Under the pieces are notes generated by a model that did no database searches, had not been told where the DNA came from, and saw nothing but the letters and a program-made list of their open reading frames with translations. DNA of 64,000 nt. It comes from Orthonyx spaldingii. Its lineage: Eukaryota; Chordata; Aves; Passeriformes; Orthonychidae. The first letter of the stretch is position 1; each line of letters opens with the position of its first letter. Positions 48,563 through 60,110 of this stretch are shown piece after piece. A program made the translations under genes and the position numbers. The stretch spans positions 1,124,808 to 1,188,807 of the forward strand of contig VZTJ01005306.1 in NCBI GenBank assembly GCA_013397795.1. Reading direction: 5' to 3'.

Positions 48563-51500
48563 TGACAGTTGTCTGTTGTTTATATCCTAACATGAAGCAG
48601 AATCTGGGAATGGTAGCTGCTCTGACATTGTTGTCCTAGGTTTAGTCTTTCATGACACATCCACAAAAAGATATCCGGTCTTCCAATTTTCAGGTTGGAA
48701 CACTTCAAATTTGATTGAGAGTTTTTTATGCGATGGTCTATATTACTTTCTGTTCCACTTCTACGGAAAGACACTTAAGGTATTAGAACCAAAACTCCAA
48801 ACCTGAACACTTTGGAAACTGCAGGCTGGAAAGGCCAGGCATCATCCCCTGCCTGTAACCAGGTTTGATCCACAAGCCTGATGGAGATGAAGGGGGAACT
48901 CATGGTCATGCTGTGCATTAGAGAAGGGAACTTCCATGGGAACCATTGTATTAGAGACTTGCTTGGCTTGTGAAACACCTTTTAAGAACAAGAATCTTGT
49001 TGCAACTGCAAAATCCCACAAAGGTTTCCCAGGAAAGCAGAAGCATGCGAATCTCATTCTAGCACTAGAAAGCAAGACTATGGCAATATTTTGTTAAGTC
49101 TCAAGGAAGGAATAGGCAGAATTCAGTAAAAAGCAGATAACTTTTTTCCTAATGAAAATAGATGGAGCAATAAAGCCTTGTCTTCCTCTGCCTCCTAAGA
49201 GCTATACAGCAAAGATTCTGTGATGAATAAAAATGCAAAAAAAGAGGCTTTCAATATCCTCTTCAAAAAAACCATACAAGGAAATCTCCATTTGCTGTCA
49301 GCTCTCAGATTTATAGCAGTTCAGCATGAAGCACTTTCTTTAAAGTATCAGTGTAACTCTTTACGTATTGTTACTACAAAAGGGACCTGCTGTTCTACTG
49401 TTTACCTTTCTTTAGGAGTGCCTCCACATTGGTCCTGTACTTGAACACATTGTCTGCTGTGCTAATTCTTGAAGAGGATTTTATTTAAAAATAAATAAAT
49501 ATACTTTATTATTCACCCAAACCATGTTCAAAAACTGAAAACTGGAATAAAATTAATGTCTATAATAAGACCAAAGTTGATGTGATCATGTGAGAGTCAC
49601 CTATAGATTTGTCTATCCAGCAACAGGAAGACCTGCCTCAATTGCTGTGTGTCAACATACACTGTGCACTCTGTTTATATGAACCATCCTTCCATAGCAA
49701 AATGAGGCCGTATTTAAAAATACATATTTTTTATATATATACACATTTACATATCTATTTGTACATGTGCATGTGCATACAAGGTTGCAAAGGAAGTATG
49801 TGCTCAGATATAGCACCTAAAGCAATGTAATATGCAACAAAATACCTGCTTTGGCAACTTTCATCCCTTTTATATCTCAACCTTGTAACCATTTTCTTAC
49901 AGCCAATGTAAAGTACAGTAACCTCAGTAAAATATTTGTTCTTTATTAGTAATTTAGAAAACAGAGGTTCTGTAGATCTAACCTCAACTACAGTCATGGT
50001 TGTGCTGAGTGCCAAAGACTAGAACTAGTGCCAGGAATCAAAGTTTTCATATTAAGAAAACTTCAGCAGTCAGGATGCTTATCCATAGGGTGCTGATGTA
50101 AAGTCGTAGCAGTACAGCCAAACTCAGCTTCTCATAATACTGTTTTGTACATGCTCTCTGTTTCATAGAATTTGTAGTCATTTTACTATGACTTCACTCA
50201 GTGTGCTGATATTACATTAAATGGAAGAAAAGAGGACATTTTCCTAACTGAACAGTGGTTGGAGATGGTCCACATTTTAGGGAAAGATTGTCAGTGACAC
50301 TGAAAGAAACAAGAACTGAGCTATAGATGTTAATTTGTATTTGCTCCATTTTGTTTAATTTGTGTCATCTTTCTAGCTCTTTCTTTAAAACACAGATATA
50401 CCTTATTTTACAGAAATGTGAAAAAAATCATTAATTGGTTTTAATCTTCTACTATACTTTTTTAAAATTGTGGTTACTGTACTCTATGAGATGTCTGTAA
50501 ACTTCAGCTGTGTCCCTGGTACATAGGTAGGGGTATGCTGATGGAGCTTCACCTTATTCACTATAGGAATCATTGATACAAATGTCCACCAGAGAAATCT
50601 GCTAGTCCAATCAGACCATATTTTGGAGGAAAGCACCACATCAGCTTGCATTCCAAAACTGCATATTATTTATACAAACGTCTCTTTTCATAATATAATA
50701 AGTCAATACCATCATGCTTAAGATACAGGAAACACAAAATGCATTTTACGTAGAGAAGGCTATAGAGATCAAGAAGTGCAAAAATGAGTACTCTGTCAGG
50801 AAATTATTTATTACTTGTCCTTTGTGACCAGATATTCAGATGATAGTAAGATATGGCATCATCAGATTCACAATGTAAGGGAGTACTGCACCTAGCAGTA
50901 GCCAGCTGGTTTGCAGGCAAGATGTGCATTTGGCAGATGCTAGAACTGAGTTTGCCCAGAATGCACAATTTCCTATTTCTTAATGGTGAAAGCAGTATAA
51001 TCATATTTAGGAATAAACAGACTGACCTGTCAATGAATGGAAACTATTATGTATGGAAGATGGAATATGGAAGAAAAAGTTGAAGATGGAGGAATATGAA
51101 ATTTTCTATGATAATGGTACAGTGGTCTGAAATCTGAACCCTTCTAAATCCTTTCAGATACAGTTTGGAAGGGGAGGGTAAGAGTAATTCAATTTTACTT
51201 TTAAATTATTGTAATTTCTGTCAGCAATTATGTTCATCTGGCAAACTGAACAGCTAAAACCAGGGAGAACAATAAACAGAAATGAGTAGCAGCATCTTTC
51301 TGAAAGAGAAGTTCTGAGAAAGTGAGAAAAGAACGTATGTGGTTTCCTGGCTGTATTTATTTTCTGTGAGCTTCTGAAATAGTCTGCTGATCAGCAAGCC
51401 ATTCAGAGGGTAGTTCAGATATTTTACTTTGAAAGTGAATGATAATTTCATGCTACCTCTACAGTGTAAAACCCACCTAACATGTCCATTAGACTAGCTG

Positions 51501-53452
51501 TGGACATATCACTTCTTGTCACTCTGTCTGACAGAGGTGGTCCCTTATACACTATTTCAGTTCAAACCATTCTTATCTAGTGACAGAATTTAGAGGGAGA
51601 AGAAACAACAAAAGGAAGGACTTTTGTGTCTTTGTGCAAGAAAGGACAAGTAGTTCTATTTTCAGACATTTAAAGTTTGATAGAAAGATTGGTCCCCTAT
51701 CCATCAGGTTTGTACCTAGCTCCCAGACAGTCTTGAACCCACACCAGCTCATTTTTCAAGATTAGAAAAGCTTCCCAATTGAAGTGTCAAGGAGTATGTT
51801 TGAAGCCCAAGAGCCATTTGGAGAAGTCTTAAATGTTGCAAGACTCTGGGAACATGGCTTAAAAAGATATTGGACTTGGCAGTGAAGTTTGACAAACATA
51901 TTCATGTTTCTGCATTACATTCTGCCCCCATTCTTTTTGTGCTCCAGTGATTAAAGTATCCTCTTCCACACTTGAACAGTCCTTTCTGGAGCTGTGCCAC
52001 AACCCACATCATGAGAATGACACAAGGCTACAATCAACTTATTTTGGGGAGGTAATTCTTTACAGTAGCTTTTGTCCAATTACACTTTTCTTTTTCCCTT
52101 TAAAAGTAGGCAAGAGATTGGGAAAGACATGACTGTGTCTCTGGGGTTAATTTGTAATTTCTGCTGTCTGGAGAGGTCTCTGTATCTTTGAGTGATGCTA
52201 TATTCTATACAAGCTTGACAATTCTTTGTGTGTAATGTCATCATGTGAAATATAAAGGAAACAAGAACTGAAGTTGCAATTTACCACTGTGAAGTGTCCC
52301 GCTCGTTGTGATAAAGTATTTACCATGAGAGAAGACAAAGACATATCTTTGCTTCTACAGTCTGTTAAGACACATTGCAGGGGTTTCTTGGCTAGAATTT
52401 AACAGATTCTATATTCAATTTCCAATACAAATTTTCCCTTAAGTGAGCATTTCTCCCTTTCCTTCCTCATCGAAAGCCCAGGATGTTCTGAAAAAGTTCT
52501 ACGCAAGCTAACAGATTAATAAATTTGTGCATCTATGCTGAGTATGAAATCTTTCTCCACGATATCTCCACATCACCAGGAGACTACTGTGATTTGGTCA
52601 GAAAAATGTAGTGTATATGTCAGTGAAAATTTTGTTAATTAACCTGTGAACATTGTTACAAGTATTTTTGGTATTTTCTAGCTCCTTAAGATAAAAAATG
52701 GTTCTTTTTAATATTCTCTTTGTCTCCAGCAAAATCACCTCTGACAACCTAATCTAGTATTTGTACCATATTTGCTAATGGAACTGCAAGAACCAATATA
52801 CTACAAGATTCTTCTCACATTTATGGCTTTGGAAACAGAGAAGTAGCAGCAAGCAGATGAAGAAGAAAGAATTTATGACATCTTTTTCATAAGTAAATGG
52901 TTATAAGTTAGCAATACTCAGACTGTATCCATCTTTTTTTAGTACAAATTACCTATATTAAGAGGATAGCCAAGAAAGGCAGAGAAGCATAGTTCCATTC
53001 AACTTATCAGCTGAGGCACTCAATTACTCCTTACATGAAAAAAGAAAGATACAGACCTGCCAGCTTTCATTACTGCCTTTTTGTCTGAGTGGGCAGACCA
53101 ACCTGAACACTAACTTTTGTATTTCACTTTTTACATTTTAACACTGCTATCCAATTGGAGAAAAGTGTGACTGGACTATAAACTGGGAGCTGGCAGACTT
53201 AAAAAGAGAGAGACATCTGCCTTGACCTGTATAAAACCAAGGGAGGATATAAAACCTGAAGAACTAAGCATGTACTGTTTTAGAAATCAAAGTGATCAGC
53301 TGCAGTTTGCACGTGGCACATAGTTACACACCTGAACTGCCATGCAGAGAAAAATTATATCCTAAAGACCATTCAGAAAGTTTCAGTGACTGCAGTTTAC
53401 ACAACTGTACTGACAGACCTGGTCTTTACATGGAACATGGGTGTGAATTGCT
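48563..53452. other. Intergenic or intronic, nothing supported
   Basis: No gene supported. The stretch 48770-49080 is mildly GC-richer with two overlapping minus frames (67 and 77 codons) of no recognisable type. A splice-site-bounded 20-bp segment at 51158 is listed separately. Confidence 0.45.
51158..51177 (+). other. Splice-site-bounded 20-bp segment (micro-exon-like)
   Basis: The acceptor cttctaaatcctttcag precedes 20 bases that start ATACAG, end GGGAGG and run into the donor gtaagagt. Length, first two bases, last bases and donor all parallel the segment at 25811-25830; over 35 aligned bases about 26 match. No protein evidence. Confidence 0.12.
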
Positions 53453-53478
53453 GTGGTTATAACACCAAATGATAAAAA
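53453..53478 (+). repeat. 26-bp direct repeat, left of LTR
   Basis: gtggttataacaccaaatga followed by taaaaa. It differs from the copy at 54057-54082 by a single base (c/t). At 26 bp it is far longer than the 4-6-bp target duplications of retroviral integration. Part of it (ctgtggttataacacca) also resembles the reversed terminus expected for this kind of LTR, so it may belong to the element. Confidence 0.9.
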
Positions 53479-54048
53479 CACAGCTTTACCCCAGACACCA
53501 ACTGAACACCATGCAACCGTTCACTCACCTCCCCCATCCCAGTGGAGTAGAGAGAAGAAACAAAAGTAAAGCTCTTAGATGAGGTGAGATAAGAATAGTT
53601 TAATAATTGAAACAAAAGTAAAATTAATAATAATAGTAAATAATAATGCAAAGGAAAAAAGAAAAATAAAAAAACAAACTCAAGGGACAAAAAGTGATGC
53701 ACAACACAATTGCTCACCACCTGGTGACTGATGCCACACCCTGTCCTCACATCCCCATCAGCCCCCCTTCTGTGTCACTCCCCCACTTTATATCCTGGGC
53801 ATGATGTTCTATGGGGTGGAATATCTCTTTGGCCAGTTTGGGTCAGCTGTCTTGGCTTTGCTCCCTGATGGTTTTCATCTTCTCACTGGCAGAGCATGAG
53901 GCAGAAAAAAAAGTCCTTGACTTAGGATAAACACTACTTAGCAGAAACCAAAACATCAGTGTGTTATCAGCATTATTTTCATACTGAATCCAAAACACAG
54001 CACTGTACAAGCTACTGAGAAGAAATTATCCCAGCCAAATCCAGGACA
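53479..54048 (-). mobile_element. Solo endogenous-retrovirus LTR, inverted
   Basis: On the minus strand the element starts with tgtcctggatttggctggga and continues with the gctgtgttttggattcagtatg, cacactgatgttttggtttctgc, taagtcaagga and gctctgcca blocks. It then has a ccaaactggccaaagagatattcca segment, a TATA box (atataaag, + strand 53787-53793) and a T/A-rich region (about 53590-53690). It finishes with gggggaggtgagtgaacgg and gtctggggtaaagc. This order is that of a family of LTRs common in bird genomes. Length is about 570 bp. No gag, pol or env sequence adjoins it, so it is a solo or recombined LTR. I cannot assign class K or L from the sequence alone. The 97-codon minus frame inside it is not coding. 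Confidence 0.78.
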
Positions 54049-54056
54049 GCATTCCA

Positions 54057-54082
54057 GTGGTTATAACATCAAATGATAAAAA
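54057..54082 (+). repeat. 26-bp direct repeat, right of LTR
   Basis: Second copy of the 53453-53478 repeat. It is separated from the LTR start (ccaggaca on the + strand) by the 8 bases gcattcca and followed by an A/C-rich tract (aaacccaaacaaacaaaa). Confidence 0.9.
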
Positions 54083-55767
54083 AAACCCAAACAAACAAAA
54101 AACAAAACTGCTTTAAGAGGAAGTACATTCAGAGTTAATTCATTTGTTTATTAAATAACATACATACTTTTGCTTTGGTATTTTGTTCTTCCAAAGGCAG
54201 TGAAGGCAAGGTCTTTTCTCTATGTGTTAAAACTAGGCTAAGTCTAGAAATGTCAAAAATAATATTTGTCAGGGAAGACTGCTAACTGATGCTGATTATG
54301 ATAATGCGTCTGATTCATAAAAAGATGAAGCCTTTTGTTTTAAATAAAAGCATCATCTGCCACTATTCTTTCTGAAGGTCAGCATTTTAGTGCTTTCAAA
54401 CACAGCTATTTCTTCAGTGTGCTTCTTGGCACTTACTGTAGTGCTTATTTCTTGACCTTCAGCAAAGTAAATTTTTTCCCAAGTGTTTTTATATTTTGGA
54501 CAAAGTATAACAGAATTGTGTTCCATTCTAATTAAAGACATGGAACAATACTACTTCCAACACAATTTTGCTTCAGCTTTCACTTATGGTCAATCTTGTA
54601 AGGAGGTTCTGTCTTTTTTAGAAATAGAATCACAGTTTCATCAACCACTAGTTACAATTGATCAGACAAAACAAATATGAAGGACAGCATGAACCCTTTT
54701 ACAATAGATTCTTTTAACAGGTCCAGCCTAAAATTGTGCATGGTACTTCCCACAGAAAGCAAAGAGAATCGCAAATGGACTTGCAATTTTCTGCTCTAAG
54801 TAGGTAAAGAAAACCCTAACCCCAAAAAACCCCTTTAACATTCTGAACTTGTCTTCAGTAACATTAACACATATATATGAATATAAGCATTACATATATT
54901 GCAGATGCATATGCATATATGACACAAAGCCATTAAAAAATAGCATTGAATATTCTACAGAAATACCAAGAGTCAGAATGTACTCAACACGGAATAAACT
55001 ATTGGAAGATGCTAACAATATGATGCATCTGGCATTGGAATTTTCATATAAAGTGCAAGCCAAGAAAAGAGATACTCTGTTACATTTTATGCCTTAATTT
55101 TACTGAAAGTTTATTACAAGGGTAAATTGTTCAATATAATTTTGACTGTATCTGAAAATTAAAGTAGGCTAATACTTTTCTCATAATTTTTTTTAGCTTG
55201 TTTATGCAGAAACTGCTACCATGAGTCATGCTGCCTGTGTCTAGAAGGTAAAGTGGAAAGCTTTATAAAAATATAGCTGCTTTTTCTACATTATCATTGT
55301 TTGATATTAATGCCGTATTAAGGAGGGGAAAAAAAGTATGTTTTTTTCTTATTCTTTCTCTTAAAAAAAAAACCTTAAAAGAGAGAGGACTTTAACAGTA
55401 CATTCTCTTTGAAAGAAATGCTCTTCTTTTTAAATTACCTGCCTTATTCTAATAAACATAAATATAAACAAGTCATCTTAGTTCATAGGTATGAATATCA
55501 TTCCCTATGTTTTAAGTGTATCACAATAAAACTTTCTTTTCCCTATGAAAATGTTTATTTTTTCCAGTTAAAAACAAAGGGTATCACAACTAATTTTTTT
55601 TTTATATCGGAGCACCTCATTCTCCTATTTCGTCCATTAAAGGATGTTTAGGAACAGAATTTGCCTCCCTTGGTGCACAAGCAATGATGTATATTAGTAT
55701 CTGAATAGCTATGAGTTATTCCAGGGTTTGACATACGTCTGGAGAGCCTTAAAACAGACGGATCAAA
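54083..55767. other. Intergenic or intronic, nothing supported
   Basis: Starts with an A/C-rich simple tract to about 54109. The rest is AT-rich, with a 12-bp palindrome atgcatatgcat near 54905. I saw no retroviral internal sequence next to the LTR. Confidence 0.5.
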
Positions 55768-55915
55768 GATGCTGTGGAACATCAGTTCTTGAAGAATGTA
55801 GAAAGTTGACAGGATAAGACCCTGAACAACCTGATGTAGCTTTGATGCTGGCCTTGCTTGGAGATAGCAATTGAATTTGACAGTCTCAAGGTTCCTTTCA
55901 ACCCTTTCTTCATAC
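55768..55915 (+). mobile_element. Diverged CR1 LINE fragment
   Basis: The order gatgctgtggaacatca...cttgaagaatgt, then accctgaacaacctgatgtagctt, then ttgaatttgacagtctcaaggttcctttcaaccc follows the last ~150 bases of a typical CR1 (tggaa...cctgggcaacctgatctag...ggactagatgacctttaaggtcccttccaaccc), on the + strand. The 8-bp-type terminal repeat of CR1 is not clear. The element is moderately to strongly diverged. Confidence 0.72.
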
Positions 55916-58900
55916 AGTAATCATTCTCTCTTCAACAGATTAGCTACTTTTTGGTTTGGTTGTCACTCATCCTGAATTTATGATTTGGGATTTCTGGGTG
56001 AACACACACTCTAAAAAGCAGGGCTTAAAGCAATTGGCTACAGCTGTACATGAGTTCTCAACCCATCTAATGGTTTTGAAAAAGTGTACTAAGGTTCAGA
56101 AACAGCAAGGTAAGACATTATCTGCCTAGATTGAACATTCCGTTCAGAAAACACTGCTATTAAGCACTGGTTTTGGTCCTCAGACATATGGACAAAGACC
56201 TAAGAAATTTCTTTCTATCTCAGCAAATCACTGTATTGAAAAAAATAAGCATATTACTGTACAAGTACTGCTCTGCAGCCCTGCAGCTCTGCAGTAGGAA
56301 TTTTGGTCATGACAATACTGCATACTAGCCAGACAAACAGTGCCCTGATTCCACATTTGCCATCCATACCTGAGAAGCATGCACAAAAAGGTACTATGAG
56401 AAGTTATCGCTTTGGCTGTAATACAGCTTTGTACTGTCAGACCAATGATGGATACACTCATTTTTAAGAGAACTAGTACAGACTTTCAGATGAAATGTAT
56501 TGTCTTATGGCATCCATAACATTAATTTATAATTACAGTGTTCTGAAACAAGACTGAGACAACTAATACTATAAGGAATTGCTTTCATATCACTACTGCA
56601 CTGGTTTGGAAGGATAAAAAAGCACTAAAAAAAGAGGAAGATAGTTATTTGCAGTTGTCCCTGATAAAAGCTCTTGTGTGCCATAGAATCCATGTCTACA
56701 CCAATAACTTAACCAGGGCTCAAACTCTGTAATACAGCCATCCCTGCTTTTAAATCTCTAGCACACTCTTTGGCACAGTTGTGGAGTGGGTCAACTAGAA
56801 GAACTCTTCAGAGTCCAGAGCAAGGCTTGAGAGTCACCCTGGGATAAGGTTCATTTCCAACAGCCAGTTTAGATGCGACCACTCTGTTTTGGATGGTAAA
56901 ATCAACCGTAGAGATTTGAGCTGTGCTTTACCAGCCAGTCAGAGAGTGGTACCTTGCCCATTTCATTTACTAGCACACACATAGTCAAGGAAATGGAAGT
57001 GCTTAAAAACCCCACTATTCTTAGATCAGTTATTTTCCTCAATAGAATTAGCAACTAATAAAGAGGACAATGACAAACTATTTTCTGTTGTCTACTTAAA
57101 ATATATATTTGATTAGTTATTTTCTCCAAGCAGATCTTAAAATTTGCTGGAATTTCTTGCTGGATCAAAAAAACATGGGCTTTTTAGTTATGTTTTGTTT
57201 TGTTCTGTAATTACTGAGAAAATCGCAACAGATATAAAAGTGTTGTTGTTATTTTGATACAAATTAAGCAAACAATCAAAATGCCCCCAAAATAGAATTT
57301 TTTCCTGAGTTAGAGGTCAGTTGCTGCAATTTCATTAAGGAGCCTGAGGGTACTGCTACCATGTCAGCTCCAGGAGGACCATGAGAGAAAGGTTAAGAAA
57401 GCAGAGGAAACACAATTTGCTAGAAGATCAGGCTGAGATAAATAAATAGCTATCAGTTTCAAAATTTAGAAAATCACTTAATGAATCATTTGAAATAAAG
57501 AATACATGAAAGGTTTGGAGAAATACTTACATCCTTGGAGAGTACAAACTCTAGTACAGATTAGCAATGACATTTATAGATTAAAAACATATTAAATGAA
57601 ATTTCTCAGAATTTGTCATTGACTTTGCTGAGTGGGCCTTCAATAAATCTGACCAGGTTTATAGTATATAACACACTATTTACTCCATCTGGTTTCATCC
57701 TTTTCCCTTCTCTCCCTCCCCAGTCCCATCACATTTTTTAAATTCCAGAATCAGATAATTCCTATTTTGGCACCTAAGAAATGGCAACACAGAGAATAAA
57801 GTGCTCAGAAACCTGAATGTTAAGAATTGCCTTAGACCAGATAAGAGGTCCTTGTAAATTGATAGTTTGCAGCTGACAGTAGCCATTATCAGATAAGCTT
57901 TTAGAGGAGCGTCTCCAACTTTTGTGAGGAAAAATACTTTCACTTATAGACTGCAGGCAACATCATACTTTCCTTTTCCTGTCAACCTCAGTTTTAACTT
58001 TCTCATCTCCAGCAGCCACAAGCAAATGTCTGTGATTTTATACTCTTCTCTAAAGCACCAACCCTTCTCTTAACACTGTAGAAAATAACTTAAAACTCTA
58101 TTAGCCCTTTTCTTGACCCTATGTCCCTTGGCTTCACTTTTACCAGTATGACTTGAATCTTGGTTTAAAAAAAAGCATTTTGGAAGAAGCCGTTTCATTA
58201 AAAAAAGATTGAGCATGAGTGCTACAGCGAGCCTTAACAATGCGGACTGCTGTCTGCAAAGCATGGGTTTCAGCAGTAACAGAGGAAGGCAAGAGGCAAT
58301 GGGAATAGAGGAAGAGCAGCCACAGAGGACCTAGTTGATAATGTGGAAACATTTACTGAAAATAAAGAGTAATTCAAAAAATATATGGAAGTGATAAAAA
58401 ACATACAGAATAAAGGGACTGAAAAAGACATAAAAATATCATAGGACTTCTGCCAGAACTCTAAAGTTTCGGTTTTTACAAACTGAGGTAATTATCAAGA
58501 GCAAAGATATGCTTTTTTATTAATTGAAAAATTGGCTTATACATATTCCAAATATTTTGCTTACATTTTATTCTTCCATGTAACTACAGGGTGGTATTTC
58601 AATCACATTTCACTCAGATCTGATCCTACTCTCCATGAATTAAAGCTGCTTAATTTAAGTTACCACATTGTAATCTGGCTACTGTAAGATGACAAAAATT
58701 GTCAGACTCCACAGCTGCTGCAATAGTAAAATGGTTTCTATATTTTTCTAAACAATTGATTGACTAAAACCTGAAGAATAATACTTAGAATTTAATTACA
58801 GCTTTTTTCAAAGTTCTTGCCATAACCAGTTTTTTTGTTCATTAAAATGGCTAGGATATTAAAAAAAATGTAGGGTTTTTTTCCTATATAAGTGTATGAG

Positions 58901-59611
58901 CATAGACCTCAGAGGAAACAACTGGACACGAGAATTGAGTTCAACACTTCAGTTATGCAACTGTGCAATAGCATTTTAAACTGGAAATAGGCCACGGAGC
59001 ATCTATCCTGCAATTTGCTACTTATTGAAGGTCTCAAATCTCCTCCAAACATTTTCAAACTATTTTTAGATTTGCAGGGTAAAATAATTCCAAATAACAT
59101 AACGCTATCTTAGACAAGGTAAGCAAAAGAAATAACAAACTTTGGCAAGGACAAAGATGAACGCAGTTGAGAAAAACAAAAGGTCAGATCATACAGCATT
59201 ATCAGCCAGAAAAAAAATTAATTAGTGGCCAAACACACCCCATGCCAGCACCACTAAGAGCAGTGCAAAATACAGTTATCTTTGAAATAACATTCAACTT
59301 GATAACCTAAGCACCAAAAGAGATCTACCCAAAGCAACACAAGGTTTATTCTAAATTATATGCTCTGGTCAGAAGTGAGATCACTTGCAAAACTTGAACT
59401 AGTCAAAATTACCTCAGATAGTGCTACCCTGGAGCTGGAACCACCACCACTGGTGTTCTGACACATCATATGCAAACATAATAAAATGTATAAAAATATA
59501 AAAATTAAAAACTATGTAAAGGACAGAATGGTTGCACTCAACTCGAAAGATATTACCTGAAGAATCAGCCTTCCATTTAACAATTACTCTGCTAAAATTT
59601 ATCCAGATCAC
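55916..59611. other. Intergenic or intronic, nothing supported
   Basis: No gene supported. A small CTGCAG triple (ctctgcagccctgcagctctgcag) is at about 56271-56294. Frames of 63-82 codons have no recognisable product. Confidence 0.45.
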
Positions 59612-60110
59612 ACAGATCACATATGACTGAGGTTGGAAAGGAGCCCTGGAGGTCAACCTAGTCCAACCTTACAGATCAAACAGTTGTCCAGGACCATCTC
59701 CAGATGGCTCCCAAGAAGGGAGAATCCACAGCCCCTTTTGACAATCTGTGCCAGTGCTCAGTCACTGTCCCAGTGAAACAGTGTTTCCTGATTTTCAGAG
59801 GGAACCTCCTGTGTTTCAGTCTGGTGACAGGCCCATTGCCTCTAGGCCTGTTACCAGTCACCGCTGAAAAAACCTGGCTCTGTCTTCTTCGCACCCTTCC
59901 TTTAGGCATATGTATAAAGGTGCTCCTTGAGCCTTCTCATCTTGAGATTGAACAGTTCCACATGTCTAAGTCTTCCCTCACAGGAGAGGTGCTTCAGGCC
60001 CTAAGTTATCCTTGTGGTATCTCCCTGGACTAGGTGCTCATGTCTAATCTAGGGCAAATGTGTTCTCTAGAGGTGATGTAGTTGTCAGGTACTGCAGATG
60101 GGCAGCACAG
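59612..60110 (-). mobile_element. CR1 LINE fragment, about 500 bp, inverted
   Basis: Best-preserved long CR1 piece in the window. The + strand runs cacagatcacatatgactga, ggttggaaaggagccctggagg, tcaacctagtccaacc, a ccatctccagatggctccc...gagaatccacagcc block, then ctgtgccagtgctcagtcac, tttcctgattttcagaggga, gtctggtgacaggcccattgcc, aaaaaacctggctctgtctt, then tgagattgaacagttccaca and aggagaggtgcttcaggccc, ending weakly at gtactgcagatg. This is the reversed CR1 3' end plus the end of the reverse-transcriptase frame region. The overlapping 109-codon + and 77-codon - frames are accidental. Confidence 0.9.

Noticed and set aside
53457..53750. 97-codon minus-strand frame
   Set aside because: Lies inside the LTR's downstream region (low-complexity T/A tract). 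LTRs of this kind do not carry genes there.
54803..54835. Telomere-like ccctaacccc motif
   Set aside because: A single imperfect occurrence in an A/C-rich patch, with no tandem TTAGGG array.
59676..60033. 109-codon + frame and 77-codon - frame
   Set aside because: Both lie within the inverted CR1 fragment. The + frame is antisense to the element and neither matches an intact reverse-transcriptase frame.
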